Below, piece after piece: positions 18,301 to 27,900 of a DNA stretch of 28,783 bases (its first letter is position 1; each line of letters begins with the position of its first letter). The position numbers were made by a program, and so were the translations under genes. Source of the stretch: Prasinococcaceae sp. CCMP 1430 (Eukaryota > Prasinodermophyta > Palmophyllophyceae > Prasinococcales > Prasinococcaceae); NCBI GenBank assembly GCA_013416795.1, contig RQSC01000482.1, positions 6,328 to 35,110 of the forward strand, given 5' to 3'. The notes below the pieces were generated by a model. The model saw only the letters and a program-made list of their open reading frames with translations, had not been told where the DNA came from and did not search any database.

Positions 18301-18400
18301 TGGCCTCAAATGGCCGCAATTCCCGGAGAAGATCGCGAAGGGCCCGCGCGTCGAGTTCGCGCTGCCGAGCGAGCAGTTTCGTAGGCTGCTCCGCGGGTGA
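15305..18400 (+). CDS. DDT/WHIM-domain chromatin-remodelling subunit (RLT/BAZ-like), 5'-partial
   Basis: Nuclear protein of the type that partners ISWI ATPases in nucleosome spacing complexes (plant RLT, animal BAZ/ACF1). 1031 codons follow the gap without an intron. Order: Ala-rich segment (about 75-100), a long Lys/Arg/Glu coiled coil (about 120-285) as in RLT proteins between homeobox and DDT, then the DDT domain (VVLSMWAFCSDFGRDLGLWPF near 410, followed by LLTELHLVLLRFVLSDVDDA), WHIM1 (RHWLTFLNELTWPEVMRQLA near 500), a second basic coiled region, and a WHIM3-like segment (VDRRHNSYFVAASPHG near 650). An acidic Gly/Ser-rich patch (about 860-900) and a Glu/Ala coil precede a basic C-terminus (KRGLKWPQFPEKIAKG). 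Any homeobox, PHD or bromodomain would lie in the gap; no PHD or bromodomain follows. Convergent with the helicase gene, 216 bases apart. Confidence 0.72.
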   Translation, partial: AALVAAAGGSGGGEAARVEEAQELMPAEPRLPPEEEARVLAECEAAVGGVRTDGPPLAIAFDAPPARGGKISVQASSQYVPIGHNMSAAAAAAAAVAAAAVGSRRTPQRAAASRAAAASRGQRKRTADEIALERQQKMLDKEESKRRRLEEKAALRAASVRDKQAARVAAKAQATAAKEQARLLKELNAARRAEETRARQQAKEAEKRARAEAREAEARARAEAKEAEKLQKERARQQLAADRERAREEKAAEKERLKLERERQREQERLAREAEKAISKVAIELPRDEDLERAKAVVAAAEEAGVEPLVERPPMSTELAAYAAALQSDVLARLLDSAGGSAEGGSEAGDDEDAVPFPLLVDLEARLDAAQGEGTARAAVARACAVACPPASCRPRDPLPELPAHLAPVVLSMWAFCSDFGRDLGLWPFTAAELVSALRAGRGRLLTELHLVLLRFVLSDVDDAIDQESGELVLMGTLAAAQAAVTSAPRHRMDPRHWLTFLNELTWPEVMRQLAVCAAWEGRGPKAAQGTWVEAFATKEYIEVGIEARVEALSALLSNAMSSGPVREVVERRETIGATGKRLMYLENQVYRKRDREEASAGRAAAAVSAEAKAAHDALLRVRRRQRAARNDAVAAIVREFATRVHQLGVDRRHNSYFVAASPHGQGSSLYVALQAAPAVDEGAERVLEIADEAGLDALLEALEPRGVHEGELREALLKEAETLRPAMRASAYALASAERTRVLVSGVIDDGEADTLAVGRAMTRASETNDSPCALPAGTEIPLEYVRAAALDMQRALPPEGLREGWDVEGWRAAVSAARTGGDVLEALSVLEGEFVTGWVSLRLLPAPGAPRVDFVVQVPPEGEVVDDGAGGADGSASGGDSAAEAEADAVEPERVEIAADWPATTSAAAALRLFLLDYAVSYSSDELSALDSDERFATNQPCTKPTEGAGIEGAVLSPEEMAAAQAAEEEEAARAAEEAAERARERKLSKRGVSLKRGLKWPQFPEKIAKGPRVEFALPSEQFRRLLRG

Positions 18401-18588
18401 GCGCGGCCCTCAAATTAATTCATGCGCGTCCACCACACACGATGTGCCGCGCGGCGTTCGCAGCGTCATCGTCGAGCACCTGCGCTTGCGAAGGGCACTC
18501 TTTTGACCACCCACCCCACAGTGCGTCACCCGTCCAAATCCCCCCCTTCGTTCGGCAGGTCATGTATGCATGTGTACATTTGCTTAGT

Positions 18589-18593
18589 TTACA
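18589..18593 (-). terminator. TGTAA polyadenylation-type signal of the helicase gene
   Basis: TTACA on the plus strand reads TGTAA on the minus strand, 23 bases after the helicase stop. The position fits an algal poly(A) signal in a short 3' UTR within the 216-base convergent spacer (18401-18616). No comparable signal was found for the DDT gene. Confidence 0.4.
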
Positions 18594-18616
18594 GGACGCG
18601 TGTCCGCGCTCCGCAC

Positions 18617-20482
18617 TCACTCCTGTGCGACGTGCGGCCTCATGCGTTTCTTCTTCTGCGCGCCGCCGCTGCCCTTGTCGCCCTTGCGCTTGCCCCCCTT
18701 TTCGCCTTTGCCACCTTTGCCGCCCTTGCCGCCGCCGCCCGAGCCGCCCTTGCGCCCGACGGCCGCGGGCGGCTCACGCAGGCCGAACGCCTTCGCTACG
18801 TGCCCCAAGTGCAGCTTCTTGACGTGGAAGATTGCCTTGAGCGACTTGGCGTGCGCAGCATACGCTCGGATGTGGGACACGAAGGCGTCGCGTGCGGCGG
18901 CAGCGCACGATGCTCTTCGCGACACCTGCTGCTCCAGCGCGCGGCTTACCGCGCTCACAAGCGGGTGGAACGCCAGCGCCTCAACCTCGGGGTCGGGCCC
19001 CGGCAGCTGCGAGGCCGCCTTGGGGAAAAACTTTCTGCCCGCCGTGCCGTTCAGCTGCGCGGCCTCGATGGTGGCGGAGAACTGCGAGGGTGACAGCTCC
19101 GCACCTGCATCCCGCAGCACGTCCACGTACTGCACCTCCGTCGGCAGTAGGAAGAGCGTGGCTACGCCGGAGCGGCCGGCGCGCGCCGCGCGGCCAATGC
19201 GGTGCACATACTCGCTCGCCTCGCCGGGCGCGTCGAACTGTACAATCTCCGTGAGACCGGGAAAGTCGAGCCCGCGGGCGGCGACGTCCGTGCACAGCAA
19301 TGCGGCGCTGGTAGCCTGCGAGAAGGCGCGCGTCTGCGCGGCGCGCTCCGCCTGCGGCATGCTCCCATGCAGGCGGTACAACGGCAGAGGGATGAAGGCG
19401 CCGCCTTCGTCGCCCGCGTCGCCGCCCACCCCGCCGCCGCTGCCGCCGACGCTCACGCCGCGGAGCCCCGAGAGCGCCATGTGGTGAAAGTCCACCGTCT
19501 GGCACGTGGAGAGGAACACCACCAGCTTGGCACTCCCCGAGTCGGCCAAGGCGGCAGCGCGCAGGTGCAGCGCTAGCGCAGCCATGCGCGCGCGGCAGGG
19601 CAGCAGCGCGTAGCGCTGCTTGAGCGTTCGCGGCACTGCCGCGAATGCGCCGGTCGCCGCGGCGCCACTTTCGGCCCCGCCGTCCGCCTCGCCGTCCGCG
19701 GCGCCCCCCTTGAAGCCCACACGCGCGGGTCGGCGCAGCGAGACCTTCGCCAGGCGCTCCACGTCCGCTGTGAGCGTCGCGGAGAGCAGCGCGCTCTGCC
19801 AGCGTTCGCGCATGAGGCGCTCGCCCAAGAGCTCCAGGATGGCGTTGAGGTCCCTCTCGAAGCCGAGGTCCAGCAGCCTGTCGGCTTCGTCAAGGACGAG
19901 CCACCGCAGCGCCTCCGTCTTGAACGCCTGCGTCTTTTGCAGGTGGTCCAGCAGCCTGCCCGGGGTGGCCACGAGCACGGTGATGCCCTTGCGCAGGCGC
20001 GCCTTCTCCCGGTCGCGGCTCTCGCCGCCGGTGACCGCGCCCGGCACGAGCCAGATGTAGCGCTTGGTGAGAGCCTCCAGAAGCGCGAGCACCTGGGCGG
20101 CAAGCTCGCGCGTCGGCACGATGACGAGCGCGGCGGCGCCGTCCGCGCGCGACAGCCGCGGTTCGGCTGCGCCGAGCGAGTGCACGATGGGCGCGGCGTA
20201 CGCGAGCGTCTTGCCGCTGCCTGTCGCGGCGTTCACCAGCGCGTCGCGGCCCGACAGCAGCACGGGGATGGCTTGGCGCTGCACGCCCGTCGGCCGCGCG
20301 AAGCCCACCTTTGGCCCCTCGATGTGCGCGGCGAGCGCCGGCGCGAGGCCGAGCTCGCCGAACGTGCCGCCCGTGCGTGTCGCAGCGTCGGCGGCCTCGC
20401 CACCCGCGGCACCGGCCGCCACCCGCTCCGCCGACGGCCGCGGCAACGGCAGCCCGTCGGCGGCGCCCCTGGGGAGCGACAT
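18617..20482 (-). CDS. DBP7: DEAD-box ATP-dependent RNA helicase, DBP7/DDX31 type
   Basis: 621-residue helicase, predicted nucleolar, acting in 60S ribosomal subunit assembly as Dbp7 and DDX31 do. Motifs: Q motif GFARPTGVQRQAIP (60-73), motif I AATGSGKT (85-92), PTRELA (123-128), TPGRLLDHL, DEAD (198-201), SAT (234-236), TDVAARGLD (398-406) and HRIGRAAR (427-434). The assignment to the DBP7 group rests on VQRQAIPVLLSGRDALV after the Q motif and on the C-terminal extension with SLKAIFHVKKLHLGHVAKAFGLREPP (547-572), followed by a Gly/Lys-rich basic tail ending KKKRMRPHVAQE, a likely RNA-binding and nuclear-localising sequence. A Gly-rich insert (about 341-363) lies between motifs III and VI. 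The ATG at 20482 is the only Met before the Q motif. No intron. Divergent from the HECT ligase with a shared 362-base promoter. Confidence 0.93.
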   Translation of the reverse strand: MSLPRGAADGLPLPRPSAERVAAGAAGGEAADAATRTGGTFGELGLAPALAAHIEGPKVGFARPTGVQRQAIPVLLSGRDALVNAATGSGKTLAYAAPIVHSLGAAEPRLSRADGAAALVIVPTRELAAQVLALLEALTKRYIWLVPGAVTGGESRDREKARLRKGITVLVATPGRLLDHLQKTQAFKTEALRWLVLDEADRLLDLGFERDLNAILELLGERLMRERWQSALLSATLTADVERLAKVSLRRPARVGFKGGAADGEADGGAESGAAATGAFAAVPRTLKQRYALLPCRARMAALALHLRAAALADSGSAKLVVFLSTCQTVDFHHMALSGLRGVSVGGSGGGVGGDAGDEGGAFIPLPLYRLHGSMPQAERAAQTRAFSQATSAALLCTDVAARGLDFPGLTEIVQFDAPGEASEYVHRIGRAARAGRSGVATLFLLPTEVQYVDVLRDAGAELSPSQFSATIEAAQLNGTAGRKFFPKAASQLPGPDPEVEALAFHPLVSAVSRALEQQVSRRASCAAAARDAFVSHIRAYAAHAKSLKAIFHVKKLHLGHVAKAFGLREPPAAVGRKGGSGGGGKGGKGGKGEKGGKRKGDKGSGGAQKKKRMRPHVAQE

Positions 20483-20844
20483 CGAGGTGGACGTTCGTGG
20501 CACGCGCCTCGCCACGCGCCTCCTATGGCGCCCCCTCCCTCCCTCGCCCGCCTCAACCCCGCACCGCCGTCCCTCCCCCCCACACACACACACCCTTGGC
20601 CCAGCGCTCGGCGCGCCGCCGCCCGCCGCCAGCCGCCGCGCTGCGGGCGCGGCCCTCGCGCTTTGGACCCTCTCAAGGTCCTTCAAAAACCCTAAATACC
20701 CAATTCAAACCTAAACCTCGCCCGCGGCGTGCCCGTTCCCGGGGTCTTCCGGAGGAGCGAGCGCCAAGCGCGCCGCGGCGCCACACACCCCACCCCGCCC
20801 ACCCATCCCTGCCTGCGCTGCAGGCGGGGAGTGGGGGTAAGGGG
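20483..20844. promoter_or_regulatory. Bidirectional promoter between helicase and HECT ligase
   Basis: The 362 bases hold both 5' flanks. An exact telo-box AAACCCTAA lies at 20687-20695, with a related AAACCTAAACC at 20707-20717, in the only AT-rich part of the spacer. A CA-repeat (CACACACACAC, about 20580-20592) is also present. A telo-box fits a ribosome-biogenesis gene such as the helicase, which is where plants use it. No other gene is seen. Confidence 0.5.
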
Positions 20845-23800
20845 ATGGCGGCGGCGTACGTGTGGGGGGTGGCGGTGCCGGGCTCGGCGGAGGCGTGCGA
20901 CGAGGAGGGCTCGGCCGCGCCGGTGCGCGCGGGTGGCGGCGAGGCGTTCGCGCGCGCGGAGGCGGCGCTGCTGCGGGCCGACAGCGGGGCGCCCGCGCTC
21001 TAGGGGGCGTCAGACCGCGGGCAGCTCGGCGTGGGCGGTGGTGTGGCGCGCGCAGAGGCCGCGGCGCCGCAGAGGCTGGAAGCGCTCGAGACGCGCGGCG
21101 CAGTGGTGGCGGTCGCGCTGGGCGAGGAACACGCTGCCGCCGTCACCGCCGACGGCGCGGCGTACTGCTGGGGGGCGGGCGAGTACGGCCAGCTTGCCAA
21201 CAACGTGTCGGCGCAGCGCACGAAGGCGCTCAACGCGGGCGAGAGCCGCTACGACCTGTCGGATCGCGGCGCGCCGCGGCCGGTGCGCGAGCTCGCGCAG
21301 AAGCGCGTGCGCGTGGTGGGCGTGGCGTGCGGCGAGCGCCACACGGCGTTCCTGGGCGACGCGTGCGACGTGTGGGGAGCGGGCGATGCCAGCTGCGGCG
21401 CGCTCGGCGTCGGCGCGGGCGGCGCGCGAGCAGCCCCAGTTCCAACGCGCTGCGAGGCGCTGTGGGGGCTGCCAGTGACGCGCATCGCGGCGGGCGACGC
21501 GCACACCCTCTGCATCACCGCGGGCGGCGCGCTGTGGGGATGGGGTCGGAACAACAAAGGCCAACTCGGCATCGGCGTCGTGTCTCCCCAGGAGCCGCTC
21601 CCCCGCCGAGCGGCGCTGCCCGAAGGCGCCGCGGCGACAGCAGCGGCCGGCGGCGGCTCGTTCTCGGTGGTGGTATCGGCGTGCGGCGCGTGCTACGCGA
21701 TGGGCGACAATCGCATGGGGCAACTGGGGCGATCGCTGCACGAACCCATGCAAGTGCGGCCGACGCGCGTGAGCGCCGTCGAGGCGCTCACACACGGCGC
21801 GTGCGCGCGTGCGTGTGCGGCAGGAACCGCCCACGCACTGCTGCTGTGCTCGGGCGGGCGCGTGATCGCTTGGGGTGCCAACGAGGTGGGGCAGTGCGGC
21901 ACAGGAGCGCGTGAGGCGATGTCGGCACCGGCAGTAGTGCGCGGGCTTCCGACGGCTGCGGTTTGCGTCGCGGCGGGGGCAGACACATCGGTGGCGCTGT
22001 GCAGTGAGAGCGCGGCGGCGGTGGAACCGCGCGCGCCTTCATTTTGGACAGCAGAGGGCATACAGCGAGCGATCGACGTGGCGCAGGCGAGCGGTGACGT
22101 CGTACCTCTCCTTCGGCGCCTCGAAGGTTCGCTTGGCAAACTCGAGATATTCAATGGCTCGTTCCGCGGCGGTAGCGCCGATCCGACGCGGGGTACACCG
22201 GCTGAACGCGAGGCTGCGGTGCAGTGGGCGATTGACGCGCGAGGCGCCGAGCGCGCGTACAACGCTCTTTGCCGCGCGCACGCGGGAGGCGCGACGGTGC
22301 TCGCACAGTGCGCGCAGAAGGCGCTCGCGTCTCTGCGGCGTGGCGCACAGGCGCGCGGCGCGCAGGCGCAGGCGACTGCGTGGAGCGCTGAGCGCGTGCG
22401 CTTCCTCCCGCTGGTGCTCCAGTCTCCTGCTGTGCGCCAGACGACGCTAGAGGCGCGCGTGCTCTTTGCGGATGTCACCAATGCCGTGCGCCTACTGCCG
22501 CGAGGCTTGAAGGAGGATCTCGTGCGCGTGTGGAGGTCCTACCCGACGGAGCTGCTGGTGTCAAGGTTAATTCGCCCGGTGGTACGCCACATCGCCTTCG
22601 GAATACAGAACGCGGCTGCCAAGGGCAAGATGCGGTCACCCATCACCGGCGCGCCCCTTGCCGCCCCCGACGCATGGGGGCCGAGCAGCGTGGGCGACGG
22701 GGTGCCGCAGGCGGCCGAGTTGCTCAAGACTATGTGGCGCGCTGCCTGCGTAGACGCAAAGGTCAGGAGCGTGGGTGACGCGGGCAATGCCTGCGACGGC
22801 CGCCTTAATGCAGCTGAGGCCGACTGTGCTGGAGACAGGCTCATTCACGCGCGAGAGTTTGCCATCGGCGAGATCGCACGCAGCGTGGACCTCCACCTTG
22901 ACTTCTTGGAGCTCATCAAGCCTACGCCGACGCGCGCGCAGCTGCCCCCTTTCTGCTTCTGCTCCATGCCCTTCCTGCTCGACGCCGAGGCCAAGCGGCA
23001 GGTGGTCTGCTTCGCAGCCATGCTCAAGATGGGGCAGGAGCTCAACAGCGATGCGGGTGACGGGGAGCCACCGAACTTCTTTGAAATTAGCGTACGACGC
23101 ACGAGCCTGGTGGCTGATGGTGCGGCGGCAGTGCTCTCCGCTTCGCGCGACGAGCTCGCACGACCACTCCGAATACATTTCGTAGGAGAAGATGGTGTCG
23201 ACCACGGTGGACCCCTACGCGAGTTCTTCCAGCTCGCGCTGGCGGCACTCACTACCAATTCACGTGTGTGCACGTACAGCGAGGCCAGCCGCACGCAGTG
23301 GCTGACTCATGGCTTGGAACAGCCGTCCACGCGAGCGATGCGCATCGATGATACTGTCGATGCGGTGGCCGGTGTCGATCGGTGCGGCGGAGGCGGTGGC
23401 AGCAGCGGCCTCGACTCGTCGTACGCCCGCTTCGATCAGCTCGACCGCCAATTGCGTCGCGTGGAGGACCTGGGCAACGGCGCGTGGGTGCAAATGGAAC
23501 AAGACGCGGCCGAAGGAACAGAACAGGGCGCAGATGCCCACGCGCGCACGAGCGGCGGCGACGGCGCAAGCGAGCACACTGACATGGGTGCAGTTAGTGA
23601 CGCTGGCACCGTGCGCTCGCTGGGCATGGACGCCTTCCGGCTGATGGGCCTGCTCATTGGGCTCGCTGTGCACAACGGCGTCACGTGCGCGCTGCGTTTC
23701 CCACCGGTGCTATGGCGCAGGCTCCTCCTCGCATGCCGCGAGGCCAGCGGTGGTGCCGCCATGCGCACGCAGTCGCGCCTCTGGGCTGCCAGCGCCGACA

Positions 23801-24489
23801 CTTTCGACCTCGCCGACGTATCTTACACCCTCGATGAGCTCGCGGGCGTCGACAGTGCGCTGGCAGAGACACTCGGCCGCGTCCTGCACTACGACGGTGA
23901 CGTCGGGGCCGACATGGGGTTGTTCTTCACGACCGCGGAGGGACACGAGCTCTACCCAGGCTCGGCTGACGAGGCAGTCACCAACGACAACAGAGAGGAG
24001 TTTGTGAAGCGCTACATCAAGTGGGTGTTGCGTGACTCAGTGAAGGCGCAGCTGGCGGCTCTGTGCGGCGGTTTTGCCCAGCTCGTGGCGGGTCCTGCTG
24101 CGGCCATCCTGACGCCGGATGATCTCGAGCAGATCGTGTGTGGGCTACCTCACCTCGACTTCAAGGCGTTGGAGGCGTCGACTCGCTACGAGGGCGGCTA
24201 CAGCAAGGACACTCCCGTGGTGCGCTGGTTCTGGAAAGTGGTGCACTCGCGGCCGCTCGCGTGGCAGCGGCGCCTGCTGACGTTCGTCACGGCATCGGCG
24301 CGCGCACCGCTCGGTGGCCTGGGCAAGCTCGGCCTGACGCTGCAGCGAGCCGGCCCTGATACGAACAGGCTGCCCACGGCCAGCACGTGCTTCCACGTGC
24401 TGCTGATGCCCGAGTACGCCGACGAGGCGAAGGTCGCCTCCAAGCTGGACGCGGCTCTCAGGCACGCGCACGGCTTTGGCAACGAGTGA
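20845..24489 (+). CDS. RCC1-repeat HECT E3 ubiquitin ligase (HERC-like)
   Basis: Predicted ubiquitin ligase forming a thioester with ubiquitin through a HECT cysteine; substrate unknown. Exons 20845-20922 and 21004-24489, 1187 residues. The ATG at 20845 gives MAAAYVWGVAV, the first RCC1 strand. The same frame hits TAG at 21001, which I read as the acceptor CTCTAG of an 81-nt phase-0 intron (CCG|GTGCGC); it resumes at DRGQLGVGGG. RCC1 repeats extend to about residue 355 (GEYGQLAN, NNKGQLGIG, NRMGQLGR, NEVGQCGTG), as a probable beta-propeller. The HECT domain runs from about 716: HFVGEDGVDHGGPLREFF, later LFFTT, NREEFVKRYIKW, and TASTCFHVLLMPEY with catalytic Cys1155. An approximately 110-residue low-complexity insert interrupts the HECT N-lobe (about 783-890). 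Family resemblance is to small HERC proteins, about 1000-1050 residues. Alternative reading: a nonsense mutation at 21001. Confidence 0.88.
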
Positions 24490-24976
24490 GTCATGCGCGC
24501 ACCGGCCAGCGAATTCGCGTGGCTCTGAGCTCCGATGTCGGCACAGCGAGCGCGCGAGCGCGCGAGCAGCGTGGGCACGCGTGCGCGACCAGGCTGGGCG
24601 GTGGCGCCACAGCTTCGAGAGAGCCAGCACTGTGTGTATGATAGAGCGATGTCTGTAATAAGAGCGTGTGCGCGACGTGTGAGGTTTGCATTGCGCGCAG
24701 TGGACGTTGACATTCATCGTTCGATCCGAAGTCCGGTTCCCGACCGAGGGTTTGAACCAGAAACCCAATCGTCTGCCCGACCCCTGGAGGGCCATGGCCC
24801 GATGCGAAAGAAGGAAAATCGGGTCAAAGTCCGCCAACGCTCACAGCGACGCACGCGCACTCGCGCCGTACCGCATCGCGCCTCGGCGGCGCCGCGCCAC
24901 AGCGCGCGTGCAGGCCTTCGCGCGGCCTGTCCCGCGTGGCGGGGGGCGGGAGGGGGCGACGAGGCGGGGGGCGGAG
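24490..24976. other. Intergenic region between HECT ligase and 5-phosphatase
   Basis: Head-to-tail spacer of 487 bases. TGTAA at 24654-24658, 165 bases after the HECT-ligase stop, is the best poly(A) signal candidate. The remainder should hold the 5-phosphatase promoter and leader. The 5-phosphatase frame stays open upstream with an in-frame ATG near 24794, but the encoded residues are not family-like. I tested tRNA-like pieces near 24730-24780 and found no cloverleaf. Confidence 0.5.
24654..24658 (+). terminator. TGTAA polyadenylation-type signal of the HECT-ligase gene
   Basis: TGTAA in the context GTCTGTAATAAG, followed by an AT-richer stretch. Position and context fit a poly(A) signal. 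Confidence 0.4.
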
Positions 24977-27900
24977 ATGGCCGGCGAGGGAGGGGACGAG
25001 GAGATGGCGGGGGTGCCGCCGGCGCCCGCCGCCATGTACGGCCGCTCCGGCAGCGTTTTTGTTGATGCCGAGCCTGATGGGACGGGCAACGCCTCACCCG
25101 GCGCGGCGGGCATGTGGGGCTTGGACGCGGCGCGCTCCGCACCCGACAACGTGCGGCGGGCGGTCGTGTCATCGCACCGCTCGCTCAAGTCGCGCGTGTC
25201 GCACGACGTCGACGCGTGCCTGGCGCTCAGATGCTGCCCGGGCTCGGCGCGTCTGACCACTAAGTGGCTCCTTATTTTTTGGGTGGCCGTCTTCTTCTGC
25301 GTCGAACTTGCGCTTGCCACCGTGCTCTTCGTGCTGGATGTCTTCGGCGTCGGCCAGACCTTCGCCGACAACTGTTCCAGCTGGATAGCGGATCAACTGG
25401 GCAACTGGACGACCTGGGATGGCTCCAGTTGCGACGCGAGCTCGTCCGACTATTGCCCGTGCAACGTGGCTTGTGCAATAGCCGACGGGGAGGTGCGGGG
25501 GCCAAGCGATGAAGGCGTCGAGCACTTGGACGTCGCGAGTTACGTGCTCACGATCAGCATTGTAGCAATTGAGCTCGGTTGTCTCTTGATCATCACGCTC
25601 AAGATCACCAAGCCTCTATTCAAACTGGAGAAGAGCGTCTCGCAGATAGTCGCCGCCGCGGAGGCGACCGAAGCAGAGGACGCGATGCGACACGCTGCCA
25701 TAGGGGTGGACTCGGAGGATGTCGAGAATGGCGTGTCCCAGCCAGAAGAAACGAACGATAGCACCCCCCGCCAAGTTCGAGGTCCGTCTGACTTTTCCTA
25801 CGAGCTGGACGCGCTAGGAGCGAAGGACCGCAAAAAGGCAGAGGTGCGCCGCCGAGTGCGCACAGGGGGGGAGCAGCTCACCGCGTCGGGGCAGCAAGTC
25901 GATGAGGACGAAATGGTCATTGAGGAGGAGCTCTGGATCGAGACCGAGACTATGCCCGGTGATCTGGCTCGGCTTCACGTATCCCTGAACTTGTTGCTTC
26001 GACGGATGCAGGCACTGCAGCGGCAGCGCGCCATGCTCCGCGCGCAGCTCATCGCATCTCTGCGAAGCGAGTGCCATGCCCGCCGGGAGCTGCACGAACT
26101 CAAGTGCCAAGTTGCCGCGACTGAGAGCGCAGCACGGCAGGGAGGCAACGCGTCCGCTTCACCGGAGGCAAACCCGGAGCATCGTGCTGTGGGGCGCCTG
26201 CTCCCTCCTCTCCGTGCGAAGCCCAAAGACGCTCCCATCTCGCTCTTTTGCGCAACTTGGAATGTAGGCGAGGCGAGACCGCCTGACGTGCTGCCGAGCC
26301 TGCTGCACCATGCGCTCGAGGCGCGAGCGGACGTGGTTGCGATCGCCGTGCAGGAGTGCACATTCAAGCACGGCCTGACCCGCAACAAGAAAAGAGCCCT
26401 GGGTGGCGGGGGGAGTGGCGGGGCAGGCGTGGTCAGCGTGCAGGAGCACATGGCGGATGTGATCCAGACGACCCTCGGGCACGCGTACGGCCTCGTTGAC
26501 GCGGCCAACATCCTCGACGGCAGCGACAGCGTTCGCAGCAACGTTGTGGGCACCGTGCTTGGCTCCCCGGACGCAGCGGGCATCCGCATATTTGTGTTCG
26601 CACACGCGTGCCACCACGCCTTCGTCGCGCCCATGGGCGTCAGCAGCGTGACGACCGGCGTCGGGGGCATCGGATACAACAAAGGCGCAGTAGCAGTGTC
26701 CGTGAAGGTGCGCAACACCCGCATTCTCTTTGTCGGCTCGCATCTGGCAGCACACCAGGGCGAGGCACGGCAACGAGACAGCGACTTCCAGAAGATTTCG
26801 AGACTAGTGCGCGCCCCTATTTGGCGCGAGGCGGCGTGGGGCGGCTGCCACATGCCCTGGGAGCAGGATGCCACCTCGGCTAGCGCCTCACATAGCGGGA
26901 GTGCTGGCGAGGACACGGGCAAGGCCGCCATACGCGGCGCGGCGAATGCCCTCAGGGGCGCCATGCAGGGGATCCTCGCAGGTGGCGCGTCAAAGTGGGA
27001 AGGGGCACACGACGCCACAGTGCCCGGCGAGGTCGCGAGCACAGCGGCCAACAAAGGCATGGATGGCAAGAGCGTGACGAGGAACGTAGCGCTGCCGCAA
27101 CCCGAAGCTGCTGTGTCCCATCACCATACCGTCTGGATGGGCGACCTCAATTATCGCATCGAGCTTGAACGAGACCAAGTGCTTGAGCTCGCTCGCAAAG
27201 GCAACTTCGACGAGCTCTACGCCGCCGATCAGCTCCGCGCGAGTCGCGAGGCCGGCACTGCTTTCGCTGGCTACAACGAGGCCCCCATTTCGTTTGCACC
27301 GACGTTCAAATTCACACCCGGCACTGGGGAATACGAGAGCAAGAAAATGCGCGTGCCCTCATACTGCGACAGGGTCCTCTGGCGCTCCGCTGCAGGTCAC
27401 CACTGCAGCTGCTCCACGTATGGCTCTGATCCTACCATCAAAACGAGCGATCACAAGCCGGTCTTTGCGGTCCTCAACGCCAGCCTCGGTCCTCGGCAGC
27501 TCGGTGGGCGTCCAGCAACGTTCGTACTCAAGCTCCACATCTTTGACGCTCGCGCGGTGCTCAGCGCTGGTGGTCCCGAATCTCTGGATGCTTCCCCCGG
27601 CCGAACTGCCGACTCTTTCAGCAGATACGATGTGCCGTCCGTGGGAGCTGAAGACACCACGCGCCAGGAGAGGTTGTCCGGGGAGGAGGCGTCGCTGGCG
27701 ACGCCGCCTTTCGGCTATCGCATCCTCCTGAGCTGCGGCCACATGCGACGGACGCCTGCCGTGCTGAACGTCGCAGGTGTCGGTCATGACCCCTCCGTGA
27801 TGGCACCTTCCGCGGGCGGCACGCTCCTTCTCTACATTGAGGAAGACAACGTCGAAGCCCTCTTAGCAGACCCCTTCGTGATCGTCGTGCACAGCTCTGG

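Noticed and set aside
24720..24790. tRNA gene suggested by GGTTCAAACC-like sequence on the minus strand
   Set aside because: The flanking bases do not pair into a five-base T stem, and no acceptor, D or anticodon stem could be built.
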